Of a stretch of 64,000 nucleotides of DNA, positions 52,120 through 61,600 are shown one piece after another. This DNA is from Hymenobacter crusticola (GTDB taxonomy: Bacteria > Bacteroidota > Bacteroidia > Cytophagales > Hymenobacteraceae), in assembly GCF_002154225.1 (NCBI RefSeq), contig NZ_MTSE01000014.1:62001-126000 (forward strand), written 5' to 3'. How positions within the stretch are numbered: position 1 is the first letter of the stretch; every line of letters starts with the position of its first letter. The notes below the pieces were generated by a model. That model ran no database searches. It had not been told where the DNA came from and was given only the letters and a program-made list of their open reading frames with translations. Both the position numbers and the translations under genes were made by a program.

Positions 52120-53499
52120 TTATTCACCTGAACTTTGCGAAGCTAGCTCCAAAGCCTTGGTAGTAGTGTAATATTTCGCTAGCATGTTGGGCACTTCCCA
52201 CTTGGGCATATTGCCTTTTTGCAAGTATTCCAAAAACTGCTGCGTTACGCGGGCAAAATGCGCCTCGTGTCCCTCGCGGTAGCTATCCGGAATCAACACC
52301 TCCCAGCCTTTCGCCGATTTTTTCAGCGCGACGCCGGGGTACTTCGCCTGAAGCTTCAGTAGCTCATTCTGCAAGGCGGTTTCATAAGCTAGGTTGTTTA
52401 CCGTAGGCTCTACGTAAAGCGCCGTTTTATACTGTTGCTCAGCGCCTTGCCGAATAACTAAGTTAGCTTTCGTACCGCGCATGATGGAGTAATGGGTGTC
52501 GCCGGCCCCTTCAGGCGCCTTATAGGCCCACGTTACGGCCACCTTGGCGTGCACCCCGAGCAGCTTATAGGTAATCGAGCCGTTGCTGTACACCTTTAGC
52601 AGCGTGTCGTTGGCTAGGTCGCGCTTCAGATAACCCGGAAAACCGTTCAGCTTAGTGATGGTATTGAACTGACCGAGGCTCATGTCGGTGGTCCAGCGCT
52701 TGGCCGCCAGCACCTGAATATCTTTCTTATAGTCCAGAACTCTCCCCGGAAAGCATTCCCACTGCACCAGATCCACTAGGTGCGTCGTCACATCCACGAT
52801 GCCCTCCCCTTCCTGCCGCACATCCATAAACCACGGCGGCCGGGTCAGAACGTTTCCCGACACGTACTTATAAAAGTAGTGTACGCTCTCCTTCGTGACG
52901 GCCGGGTTCTCGGGCGTTCCTTTTTCGAGCGTGCCAAACACCTGCGGCAGCCGGGACAGTTCCTTTTGCAGCACGGTGGTTATCTCAAACCGCTCCGTCA
53001 TGATGTCATACAGCAGCAAGTTTTTCTGCTGGGCCGTCGCGAAGGCTGTTTCGAGTGTTTTAAATTCCTTGCCGTTTATCGCCATGGGCTTATCCGCCAG
53101 CACATTGAAGCCCGCCTGAAGCGCCCCGGCGATGTACTCGGTTTTCTTTTGGTTGTTCCCTGCAATGACGACCACGTTGCCCGCCTTTTCGGCTAGCATC
53201 TTCTGAAAAAAATCGGGGCCGGTGTACACCTGCTCCTGCCAGCGCGTAGGGCTCTCGGCGCGGGTGTTGTAGGCCGCAATGCGGTCGAGGTGCAGCTGCA
53301 CGTCGGGGCCGGCCGGCGCGTACACCCGTACCCTAGGGTCGACGTTCGGGTACATCGACTTCTGCACCAGCGCGGCGTGGAAGTGGCCGGGGTCGAGCGT
53401 TACCAGCCGCACCGATGCGCTTGGTTTGGTAGCAGTTTGGGCCAAGCAACCTAGGGCCGTTAGAAAAATGAAGCTGCTGGCAATGAAGAGTTTTTTCAT
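52120..53499 (-). CDS. Exported Gfo/Idh/MocA-family oxidoreductase with extended C-terminus
   Basis: This encodes 459 residues with a signal peptide (LTALGCLAQ). A Rossmann half opens SVRLVTLDPGHFHAALVQ, and the dinucleotide-fold lysine motif is VLADKPM (Asp where many relatives have Glu). The C-terminal alpha/beta part (about 170-459) fits the putative oxidoreductase C-terminal domain seen in Bacteroidetes. It would act on a sugar or sugar acid, using a bound NAD(P), in the periplasm. Last of three minus-strand genes, 128 bases after the preceding one. Confidence 0.88.
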   Translation of the reverse strand: MKKLFIASSFIFLTALGCLAQTATKPSASVRLVTLDPGHFHAALVQKSMYPNVDPRVRVYAPAGPDVQLHLDRIAAYNTRAESPTRWQEQVYTGPDFFQKMLAEKAGNVVVIAGNNQKKTEYIAGALQAGFNVLADKPMAINGKEFKTLETAFATAQQKNLLLYDIMTERFEITTVLQKELSRLPQVFGTLEKGTPENPAVTKESVHYFYKYVSGNVLTRPPWFMDVRQEGEGIVDVTTHLVDLVQWECFPGRVLDYKKDIQVLAAKRWTTDMSLGQFNTITKLNGFPGYLKRDLANDTLLKVYSNGSITYKLLGVHAKVAVTWAYKAPEGAGDTHYSIMRGTKANLVIRQGAEQQYKTALYVEPTVNNLAYETALQNELLKLQAKYPGVALKKSAKGWEVLIPDSYREGHEAHFARVTQQFLEYLQKGNMPKWEVPNMLAKYYTTTKALELASQSSGE

Positions 53500-53627
53500 T
53501 TCTTAGATAGAAATGGCTTGCAGAGCGGGATGCTTTTCTCGCCCAGACGCAAAGGTGCGGAGCGTTTTACCATCACCTAGGTACCAACTTACTGTAGATA
53601 AGCCGTTCAGCTAATGATTAATAAACC

Positions 53628-55022
53628 CTAGCCGTGCAGCGCGTACGGCTTGCGCTGGGGGCGCGTGAGCAGGGCGTTGGCTTCGTCGTCGTTCTTGAAC
53701 CGCTCCTTGGCTGGGTCCCAATACACTTTGCGCTTCAACTTCATCACAATGTGATGGATCAGGCACGTCGAGCAGGACCGGTGGCCCACCTCCACGGGCG
53801 CAATGGGCTGCTTGCGCGACTTGATGCACTCCAGCCAATTGCCGTGGTGCTCTTTGCTCTCATACAGGTGAATCTCATTGGGCCCAATCACCGACTGCAG
53901 AAGCTTCGGGTCGCTGGCGTCCAGGGCTTTAGCAGCTTGCAGACTCACCGGGTCGCTGGAGGTTGCCTTGGCGTCGCCACGCGACACGAAAATCCAGCCG
54001 TCGGTGCCCTCAAACTTAATTCCGTTCGCGAAACTGTCGCTGATGATCATGTGCACGCCGTTAGCATATAGCCCCTCCGTTTTGAACGGTCCGTGCACAT
54101 TCCAGAGGCCTTTCTTTGGAAATTCGGCCGTGCCCCACACTTCGATTGGGCCGGTGTGCTCGGTGTTCATGGCCCAGTGGGCGCAGTCGACGTGGTGGGA
54201 GCCCCAACCGGTAATCATGCCGGCGCCAAACTGCTCGCACCGCAGCCAACCGGGGCGGTCGTAGCCCTGCTGCGGGTGCACGCGCTTCTCGGTGTAGTAC
54301 ACCTCCGGCGTCGAGCCTAGCCACATATCGTAGTTCAAGTTGCTAGGTACTGGCATCGGCGGCTCCTCTTCGCCGGATGGGTCGCCGGGCAAGCCGATGT
54401 ACACGGTTTTCAGCTTGCCGATGCGGCCGTTACGCACCAGCTCCGCCGCGTACCGAAACTGGCTGGAAGACCGCTGCTGGCTGCCAATCTGAAAAATGCG
54501 GCCCGTATTTTTCACCACGTCGCTCAGCGCCCGGCCTTCCGCAATGGTCAGCGAGGTGGGTTTCTGGCAATACACATCCTTGCCCGCCTTCACCGCCGCC
54601 ATCCCGATCAGGGCGTGCCAGTGGTCGGGCGTACTGATTAGGACGCCGTCAATGTCTTCATTTTGCAACAGGGCTTGGTAATCGTTGTACACCTTCACCC
54701 CATCGTACGGCTTCCCATTTTTCTTCGAATAATATTCGTTAACCAATAGTTTGCCTTCTTCGGCGCGGCGGGTATCTAGGTCGCACACGGCCATGATTTG
54801 TGCCTGATCGTATTGCCACACGCCAGGCATATCATGGATTCGGGAAATACGCCCCGTCCCGATAGCCCCAATATTTATCCGGTTGCTCGGCGCATTTTTC
54901 CCAAACACACTAGCCGGCACAATGGTCGGGAAACCGCCGAAAGCGAGAGTAGCTACTGCCGCTTTGGCGGATGTTTCCAGAAAATTCCTTCTGGAAAATT
55001 GCGCTGTTTTTTCTTCGCTCAT
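53628..55022 (-). CDS. Tat-exported Gfo/Idh/MocA-family oxidoreductase
   Basis: This encodes 464 residues. The N-terminus (SRRNFLETSAKAAVATLAFG) is a twin-arginine signal, followed by the NAD(P) fold INIGAIGTGRISR and STPDHWHA. The usual EKP is replaced by QKP in VYCQKPTSLT. The C-terminal half has the family's beta-sheet with QFGAGMITGWGSHHVDCAHW. Such exported members oxidise sugars with a tightly bound cofactor, and recent work links some to 3-keto-glycoside pathways. Only 35 bases separate it from the DUF6807 gene, so both are co-transcribed. Confidence 0.92.
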   Translation of the reverse strand: MSEEKTAQFSRRNFLETSAKAAVATLAFGGFPTIVPASVFGKNAPSNRINIGAIGTGRISRIHDMPGVWQYDQAQIMAVCDLDTRRAEEGKLLVNEYYSKKNGKPYDGVKVYNDYQALLQNEDIDGVLISTPDHWHALIGMAAVKAGKDVYCQKPTSLTIAEGRALSDVVKNTGRIFQIGSQQRSSSQFRYAAELVRNGRIGKLKTVYIGLPGDPSGEEEPPMPVPSNLNYDMWLGSTPEVYYTEKRVHPQQGYDRPGWLRCEQFGAGMITGWGSHHVDCAHWAMNTEHTGPIEVWGTAEFPKKGLWNVHGPFKTEGLYANGVHMIISDSFANGIKFEGTDGWIFVSRGDAKATSSDPVSLQAAKALDASDPKLLQSVIGPNEIHLYESKEHHGNWLECIKSRKQPIAPVEVGHRSCSTCLIHHIVMKLKRKVYWDPAKERFKNDDEANALLTRPQRKPYALHG

Positions 55023-55057
55023 CTACTTATTATTTTAAATTAGTCAGAAGAAAATAG

Positions 55058-56305
55058 TTACTTAAGCTTCACCGTAATCTTCGGCGAATTACCAAAACTC
55101 TGCCAGCCACTCTCCGCTTTTTCTTTCGTAAAATGCCCGTTGTACACGATCAATCGGTATTTCAGCGTGTAGGTTTTTCCGGGTTCGAGCAGCCAGTTTT
55201 TATTTTTAGTTGGGGAGAAATTAGCGAACATATCCCCGCGGCCGTTCATGGTTTCGGGCCAGATGCGTAATGGCTCAGGGTAGTTATAATTCGTTGGGTA
55301 CGACATCATCACCAGCCCGCCATAGTCCTGATCGAGTTGGCCCTGCACGATGCACCAACGGGCCGTGGAACCGTCGGCTTCCTTGCGCGTTTTGCCTTCC
55401 GAAGTCAGCACTTCGCTATTGTCCTTGTTCCACTTTTCGGTGGTGCGCCAGCCAAAGCCGCCGTACCGATACGCCAGCAGTAGCACCGGGCTAGGGCTCG
55501 CGCAGCTCATATTGATGGTTACATCAGCGATATAATACTCCTGATCTTTAGGCTGGTACACGCGCACCGATTGCAGCTCATTCAAAGCTACCTTCTCCTT
55601 CCCACCCGGCCTGAAAGCGACGTGCTCTTGCAACACCTCGTACTCGCTGTATACTGGTCCGTCGGCGGTAGCTACCACGTTGGCAAAGCGCACGGTGCCT
55701 TTCCGGTCGCGGATATTCCAGAAGTCGACGGTGTCTTTTTCAAAGAGCACGTGCGTCCATGGGTTCCAGATACCGTAGTGGTGGTAGTGGTCGGGCGCCT
55801 GAATGCGGGTCAGTTCCTGTCCGTGTGGCGTCCAGAGCGGGTGAATAAAGCCGCTGCGTTTGTAAGCCGTGTCAATTCCGGCGGGTGGGTACACTGTTTT
55901 GTAATTATAGCGCACTAAGTTTTTATCACCCGCGCGTACTGTCAAAGCGCCTTGCTGATCATTTATTTTAATAGTAGCAGGCAAATTGCTTTTTGCTCCT
56001 TTTACTAACTCATAGGTATGCTTGCCTTTTGTTGCACTTGCCGGATCAATAATCCAGTGAATAAATCGCGCATTCCCATTTTCAATTTGGCAGGGTATCG
56101 GCGTGCGCTTATTTCCCTCCACAGCTACTAATCGTAAAACGGAATCGGGCAAAAGCGTTATCTCGTCTAGCTTAGCTTTAACCGGAATTTCCAGGTTGCT
56201 GGTGGTTTGCGGAAGCTCAATTTCTAGCGTCGCTATTTTTTGCGCAAACCCAGCAGTACCAATTACCAAGAAAAAGAAAGCAAGCAAGTATCTCATTGTG
56301 TGCAT
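55058..56305 (-). CDS. DUF6807 (PmoA-named) secreted protein
   Basis: This encodes 415 residues (Met at 56305 or 56296), with a signal peptide ending at GFAQ. The body is beta-rich and matches DUF6807: RSGFIHPLWTPHGQELTRIQ, PDHYHHYGIWNPWTHVLFEK, and LLAYRYGGFGWRTTEKWN. The databases often label it PmoA, but it is not methane monooxygenase. The His-rich motif DHYHHYG could bind a metal or act as base. First gene of the operon; a LacI-type palindrome lies about 145 bases upstream. Confidence 0.9.
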   Translation of the reverse strand: MHTMRYLLAFFFLVIGTAGFAQKIATLEIELPQTTSNLEIPVKAKLDEITLLPDSVLRLVAVEGNKRTPIPCQIENGNARFIHWIIDPASATKGKHTYELVKGAKSNLPATIKINDQQGALTVRAGDKNLVRYNYKTVYPPAGIDTAYKRSGFIHPLWTPHGQELTRIQAPDHYHHYGIWNPWTHVLFEKDTVDFWNIRDRKGTVRFANVVATADGPVYSEYEVLQEHVAFRPGGKEKVALNELQSVRVYQPKDQEYYIADVTINMSCASPSPVLLLAYRYGGFGWRTTEKWNKDNSEVLTSEGKTRKEADGSTARWCIVQGQLDQDYGGLVMMSYPTNYNYPEPLRIWPETMNGRGDMFANFSPTKNKNWLLEPGKTYTLKYRLIVYNGHFTKEKAESGWQSFGNSPKITVKLK

Positions 56306-56747
56306 CGGAAACTTCTACTATTCTACAGGCAAACTGCGGCGGTACACAACACAAACTAGCAAGTCTGCGCCTCTAAAAGGGAAGCAAAAAGCCGCCGGCT
56401 TAAAAGTAAGGAAGGCAATAGTAAGCGCAATCCTTTGCGCAACGCTCGCAAACGTTTGTGATAGTTTATTATTAGCCTTAAAGTAGATTTTTGTGGATAG
56501 CAGAAGCCTTTCGGCGCCATATGCTGCCTACGAATCGGCGTTCCTTCCCTGGCAAGCTAGGTCTTGCGTGTGCTTCTGCCCAGCAGTACGGCGGAAGCGT
56601 TGGTTGCAAACTCAAGGATTTCAACTAGTGCCTATTTTTGCTTAAAACGGTTTACTAGCGGAGAAACTAGTTATCAGGCTTTGCAGTAAACCTTGTATCC
56701 TCTACACTTAGTTACCTAGCTTCCTTCTGTACCGATCATTCTCCCGA
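56306..56747. other. Intergenic control region between divergent operons
   Basis: It separates the DUF6807 operon (minus) from the FUSC-like pair (plus). It holds the palindromes listed next and two AT-rich stretches. A 35-codon frame at 56521-56628 shows no family features and is probably chance. I see no RNA gene. Confidence 0.5.
56435..56460. promoter_or_regulatory. LacI-type operator candidate
   Basis: CGCAAACGTTTGTG (56447-56460) contains the perfect palindrome CAAACGTTTG with a central CG, as in LacI/GalR-family operators. TTGCGCAA, another perfect palindrome, lies at 56435-56442. The position upstream of sugar-related genes fits. Confidence 0.5.
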
Positions 56748-57275
56748 ATGAAGCAACACGTTTCCTTTACGACTACCTCCCTGCTGTATGCGTTCCGGAC
56801 GGTGCTGGGCTGCATCATCGTCTGGCTTTTATTCAAGTGGCTTCAGCTTGAAAAAATGGAATGGGCGCTGATTTCGGTGATTGTAGTGTCGGAGCCGGAT
56901 TTTGGCAACCTGCGCAATGCCATTACCTCGCGGGTAATTAATACGGTGATGGGCTGCGCGGTAGGCATCCTTTGCATTTTGCTGGCTGGCGTCACGGTGT
57001 GGTCGTTTTTGCTGGCCGTAACGGCCGCCGTCCTCATCAGCACGTCGTTCAAGAAATATCCTTCGAGTTGGAAGCTAGCCCCGGCTACCGTTTCCATCGT
57101 CATGGTACCGGCTATTCTTGCCAATGCTCCCTGGCGCGAGGCCGTGACCATTGCTCTCACGCGCACCGGCGAAGTACTATTGGGCTGCACGGTGGCGCTG
57201 CTACTGGGCGTATTTTTCTCCTCTATCCGTCGCTTCCGCAACCCGCCGTCTTTGTCGGAGCAGGGCCACGACTAA
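56748..57275 (+). CDS. FUSC-like (fusaric acid resistance-type) membrane protein
   Basis: This encodes 175 residues with about five or six hydrophobic segments: CIIVWLLFKWLQL, WALISVIVVSE, MGCAVGILCILLAG, FLLAVTAAVLIST and LGCTVALLLGVFF. SRVINTVMGCAVGIL with the charged loop SFKKYPSSWKLAP fits the FUSC/aromatic acid exporter membrane half. It is far shorter than full pumps and lacks a soluble domain, so it may work as an oligomer. It precedes an unknown gene by 15 bases, as an operon. Confidence 0.85.
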   Translation: MKQHVSFTTTSLLYAFRTVLGCIIVWLLFKWLQLEKMEWALISVIVVSEPDFGNLRNAITSRVINTVMGCAVGILCILLAGVTVWSFLLAVTAAVLISTSFKKYPSSWKLAPATVSIVMVPAILANAPWREAVTIALTRTGEVLLGCTVALLLGVFFSSIRRFRNPPSLSEQGHD

Positions 57276-57290
57276 CCACCTAGCTTCCGT

Positions 57291-57620
57291 ATGCCTACAC
57301 AAGTACTGATGACCGTCGAAGCGAGCTTCCGCCTTACAGGGCTAGGTGTGCTGGCCGTACCGCGCGACGAGCAGTCGGTGCTGCGGCAGTTCGCTCTGCA
57401 CACCAAGCTGCTGGTCACGCTCACTTTTCCCGACAGGCAAATAGAAACGATGCCCGCCAGCGTAGAAGAAATGTCGCGGCAAGTGGAAGCCGAAACGGGC
57501 CCCACCTACCGCGACATGTACGTGCTACTACTTGAATCGGAATTACTTGAGGAAGTGCCGGTTGGCACCACTATCAGCTGGGCCGGCGAGGTCGACGACC
57601 CATTTGCGCTACTTTACTAG
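57291..57620 (+). CDS. Hypothetical protein co-transcribed with FUSC-like gene
   Basis: This encodes 109 residues, which I do not recognise. It is alternating beta and helical (MTVEASFRLTGLGVLAVPRD, LLVTLTFPDRQIETMPASVE, MYVLLLESELLEEVPVGTTI) with an acidic end and no signal. It may be a small barrel. Its last 12 bases overlap the end of the convergent esterase gene. Only 15 bases follow the FUSC-like gene. Confidence 0.75.
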   Translation: MPTQVLMTVEASFRLTGLGVLAVPRDEQSVLRQFALHTKLLVTLTFPDRQIETMPASVEEMSRQVEAETGPTYRDMYVLLLESELLEEVPVGTTISWAGEVDDPFALLY

Positions 57621-58532
57621 CCAGCCGTTGGCGTCGAACCAGTTTTGCAGGCTTTCTATCCACTCGTCTTTCGTGGTTTTGTTGTGCATGCCGAAGCCAT
57701 GGCCGCCCTTTGGGTAGAGGTGCATTTCGGCGAGCACGCCCTGTTTGGTGCAGGCTTCGTAGAACACGATGCTGTTGCGGACCGGCACTGTTTTGTCATC
57801 TTGGGCGTGCACAAGAAAGGTAGGCGGTGTTTGAGCCGTCACCTGTAGTTCGTTGGAATACAACTTAACCTGATCTTCCGAAGGGGTTTTACCAATCAAA
57901 TTATCGCGCGAGCCGCCATGCTTCAGTTCTTCGGAGAAGCTGATAACTGGGTAGATCAACACCTCAAAATCTGGGCGCACGGAGGTGGCACTCACGTTTT
58001 GCCCCACGGGCTTGGTGAAGTGCGTGCCGGCCGTGGAAGCTAGGTGCCCGCCCGCCGAGAAGCCCATGATACCAATGCGGTTGGGGTTCACGTTGTACTT
58101 CGCGGCCTGCTCGCGCACGAGCCGCAGGCTTTGCTGCGCATCCATGAGCGGCGCGATAGATTTATCGGGCTGGCTTTGATCATTGGGCAAGCGGTACTTG
58201 AGCACGAAAGCTGCCACGCCCATCTCGTTCAAGCGTTTGGCTACTTCGCGGCCTTCGCCATCAATCGACAACCTAGCATACCCCCCGCCCGGGCAGATAA
58301 TAACCGCCGTACCATTCGCTTTGTCTTTGGGGGGTAAATAGATAGATAAGGTGGGCTGTACCACGTTGCTAACGCGCTCGGTGCCGTCGGCTACTTTAAT
58401 GATATTTTCCTTCACGTCACTCGGCTTGGAATCGGGGACGGTACCGGGATAAATGGGTATGACTTGGTTTTGGGCAAAAAGCATGGAAGAAGAGGCGCTG
58501 AGGAGAAAAGCAGCCAGCAAAAGTTTTTTCAT
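57609..58532 (-). CDS. Secreted alpha/beta hydrolase, BD-FAE/xylan esterase-like
   Basis: This encodes 307 residues with a signal peptide (SASSSMLFAQ). The oxyanion motif is CPGGGYARLS, the nucleophile elbow is MGFSAGGHLAS, then the acid in VHAQDDKTVPV and His in GGHGFGMH. This fits secreted carbohydrate esterases that act on feruloylated or acetylated xylan. It is a single gene with a terminator-like hairpin upstream of it only by coincidence of the efflux operon. Tail-to-tail overlap of 12 bases with the previous gene is unusual. Confidence 0.92.
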   Translation of the reverse strand: MKKLLLAAFLLSASSSMLFAQNQVIPIYPGTVPDSKPSDVKENIIKVADGTERVSNVVQPTLSIYLPPKDKANGTAVIICPGGGYARLSIDGEGREVAKRLNEMGVAAFVLKYRLPNDQSQPDKSIAPLMDAQQSLRLVREQAAKYNVNPNRIGIMGFSAGGHLASTAGTHFTKPVGQNVSATSVRPDFEVLIYPVISFSEELKHGGSRDNLIGKTPSEDQVKLYSNELQVTAQTPPTFLVHAQDDKTVPVRNSIVFYEACTKQGVLAEMHLYPKGGHGFGMHNKTTKDEWIESLQNWFDANGWLVK

Positions 58533-58621
58533 GGAGTTTGGGAAGGAGTTTGGCGGCTAATCTAGCTAAAAACCTAGCTCTCGCTTCCGCAACTGCTACC
58601 AAACCTAGCTTCCACAAACAG

Positions 58622-58651
58622 AAAAGCCCACAACTTAGGTCGTGGGCTTTT
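58622..58651 (-). terminator. Terminator of the RND efflux operon
   Basis: AAAAGCCCAC and GTGGGCTTTT pair perfectly around a 10-base loop; T runs exist on both strands. It lies 41 bases beyond the RND gene stop. Confidence 0.85.
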
Positions 58652-58691
58652 GCTTTAGGCGCTGCTAGTTGTTAGGCAGAACAGATGAACC

Positions 58692-61600
58692 CTAGGTACC
58701 TAGCTCCGGCGGCGTTTGGTCGTTGCGGCGCTTTTCTTCGGTGCCTTTATCGTTGTTATTCGACTCGGCGGGGCCTTCTGGCGGCGTGTTGGAATCTTTG
58801 GAGCCGTGCTGCACGTGGCCGTGCGCTTCGGGATCGTAGTTGGCTTCCATCTCGGCTAGCTTCTTCTTGCCATAAGCCAAGCGCGTGATGCCGACGAACA
58901 GCACCGGCACGGCGAAGATGGCCAGGAAGGTAGCCGCAATCATACCACCGGTTACCGTCCAACCAATGGTTTGGCGCGACACGGCACCCGCGCCCGAAGC
59001 GAAGGCCAGCGGCAGCACCCCGAGGATGAACGCCAGCGAAGTCATGATGATGGGGCGCAAACGCAGCCGTACGGCTTCCATGGTGGCGTCCACCAAGTTC
59101 ATGCCCCAGTCGACGCGCTCCTTGGCAAATTCCACGATCAGAATGGCGTTTTTGGCCGCCAAACCAATCAGCGTAATCAGACCAATCTGGGCGTACACGT
59201 TGTTGGTGAGCTTAGGCAGCAGCGTCAGGGCCACGATAGCGCCAAAGGCACCTAGGGGCACCGCCAGCAGCACCGAGAACGGCACCGACCAGCTTTCGTA
59301 CAGCGCCGCCAGTAGCAGGAATACGAACAGAATCGACAGACCGAAGATGATAACAGTACTGTTACCCGCATTGATTTCCTCCCGGCTCAGGCCCGAAAAG
59401 TCGAAGCCGTAATCAGCGGGCAGCGTTTGGGCGGCCACTTCCTGCAAGGCGGCAATAGCCTGACCGGAGCTGTAGCCGGGCTTGGCGTCGCCGTTGATTT
59501 CGGCCGAGCGGAACAGGTTGTAGTGTGAAATCAGCGGGGCATTTTCCACCAATTTGTAGGTCACTAGGGAGCTCATGGGCACCTGCTGGCCTTGCTGGTT
59601 CTGCACGTAGAAGGTATTCAGCTCCGTGATGTCCTTGCGGTAGAAGGTATCGGCCTGGGCCACCACGCGGAAGTTACGTCCGTACTTCGTGAAGTCGTTG
59701 ATGTAGGTACTACCTAGGTACGTCGACATCGTTTGGAAGATGTTCGTCAGCGGCACCCCTAGCTTTTTGGCTTTGTTCCGGTCAACCGTGATCTGATAGC
59801 CAGGCGTTTTGGCCGTAAAGAAGGTATACGCTCGCGCAATTTCCGGCCGTTGGTTCACAGCCGCCACAAACTTGTTGATCGTGGCTTCGAAGGCTTTGAT
59901 GTCGGCTGAGGCTTCACGCTGCTCCAGCTGGAAGCTGAAACCACCTGTGTTACCTAGGCCTGGAATAGCCGGTGGCGGCACCACCACAATGTTGGCGCCC
60001 CGAATTACCGAGAATTCCTTCTGCAACTGGCCAATCACGCCGTAGAGCTGCTGCGACTCATCTTTGCGCTCGTCCCAGGGCTTGAGCTGCACGAAGAAAG
60101 TACCGCTACTCGGCTTAAAGGCAAAGTTCAGAGCGTTCAAACCCGCAATACCAGAGTAGTTATTAACGGCGGGCACCTTGTCGTGAATGATGTCCGATAT
60201 CTGGTTCATGATGGCGCGGGTCCGGGAGCTAGAAGCCCCCTGCGGCAGTTCCACCGAGATAAACAAACGCCCTTCATCCTCCGTCGGGATAAAGCCCGAT
60301 GGCTTGGTACGGAACAGGCCAAATGTGCCCGCGTAGATGCAGGCTAGCAAGATGAGCACCAGCGGCGTCGCTTTCAGCGTCCGCGTTACCCCATTCGAAT
60401 ATGAGTCGGTAACACGACCAAACCACTGGTTGAACTTGTAGAACAGCTTGTTCAGGCCTTTCGAGTCGGCATTCTGCTCAGTGGGGCGCATCAACAGCGA
60501 GCAAAGCGCCGGCGTGAGCGACAAGGCAATGAAGGCCGACAGCACCACCGAAATGGCGATAGTGATGGCAAACTGTTGGTACAAGCGCCCGACGATACCG
60601 GGAATGAAGCCTACCGGGATAAACACCGCGGCCAGAATCAAGGCAATGGCGATTACCGGTGCCGTGATGTCCTTCATGGCCTTTTCGGTGGCTTCCCGCG
60701 CCGAGATGCGCTCCGTGTCAATGTAGTGCTGCACGGCTTCCACCACCACAATGGCGTCGTCGACGACAATACCAATGGCAAGCACGAAACCGAAGAGCGT
60801 CAGCGTGTTGATGGTGAAACCTAGGGGAATGAACATGATGAACGTACCCACAATTGCCACCGGCACGGCCAGGATCGGGATGAGGGTCGCGCGCCAGCTT
60901 TGCAGGAACACGAATACCACAATCGTCACCAGCACCAAGGCCTCAACCAGCGTGTGAATTACTTCCTCAATGGACACTTTCACCACCGTAATCGACTCGA
61001 ACGGCACCTTGTAGGTTACGTCCGGCGGAAACTTGGTTTTCAGCTGATCCAAGGCCGCGTACACTCCTTCGGCCGTTTCGAGGGCGTTACCGCCCGGCAC
61101 CTGGTTCACGAGCAGCAGCGTAGCCGGGTTACCGTTCACGGTAGAAGCCCGCGAGTAGTCGAAGCTACCGAGCTGTATCCGCGCTACATCCTTGAGGTAC
61201 ACAATGGAGCCATCGGCGGGGTTAGTCCGCACGATGATGTTCTCAAACTCCTCTTGCTTGCTCAAGCGGCCATTCACAAACAGCGTGTACTCGAACGGCT
61301 GCGAGCCGTACTGCGGCGCCGAACCAATGGAGCCTGCCGCTACCTGCACGTTTTGCTCCTGCAAAGCGCCCGTTACTTCGGCCGCGCTCAGACCTAGCTG
61401 CGCCATGCGGTCGGGCTTGAGCCACACACGCATCGAGAAGTCTTGGCCAATGCTGGTCACGTCACCCACGCCTTTCACGCGCAACAAAGCGTCGCGGACG
61501 TAGATGTTGGTGTAGTTGTCGAGGAACTGAATGTTGTGCGTCTTCTGGGGCGAATACAGAGCCACCACCATCAGGATGGTAGGGTTCCGCTTTTTCACCG

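Noticed and set aside
55058..56305. Particulate methane monooxygenase subunit (PmoA)
   Set aside because: The name is attached to this DUF in databases, but the protein is soluble, secreted and beta-rich, unlike the membrane enzyme.
56521..56628. 35-codon frame in the divergent control region
   Set aside because: No family features, poor start context and no terminator; likely chance.
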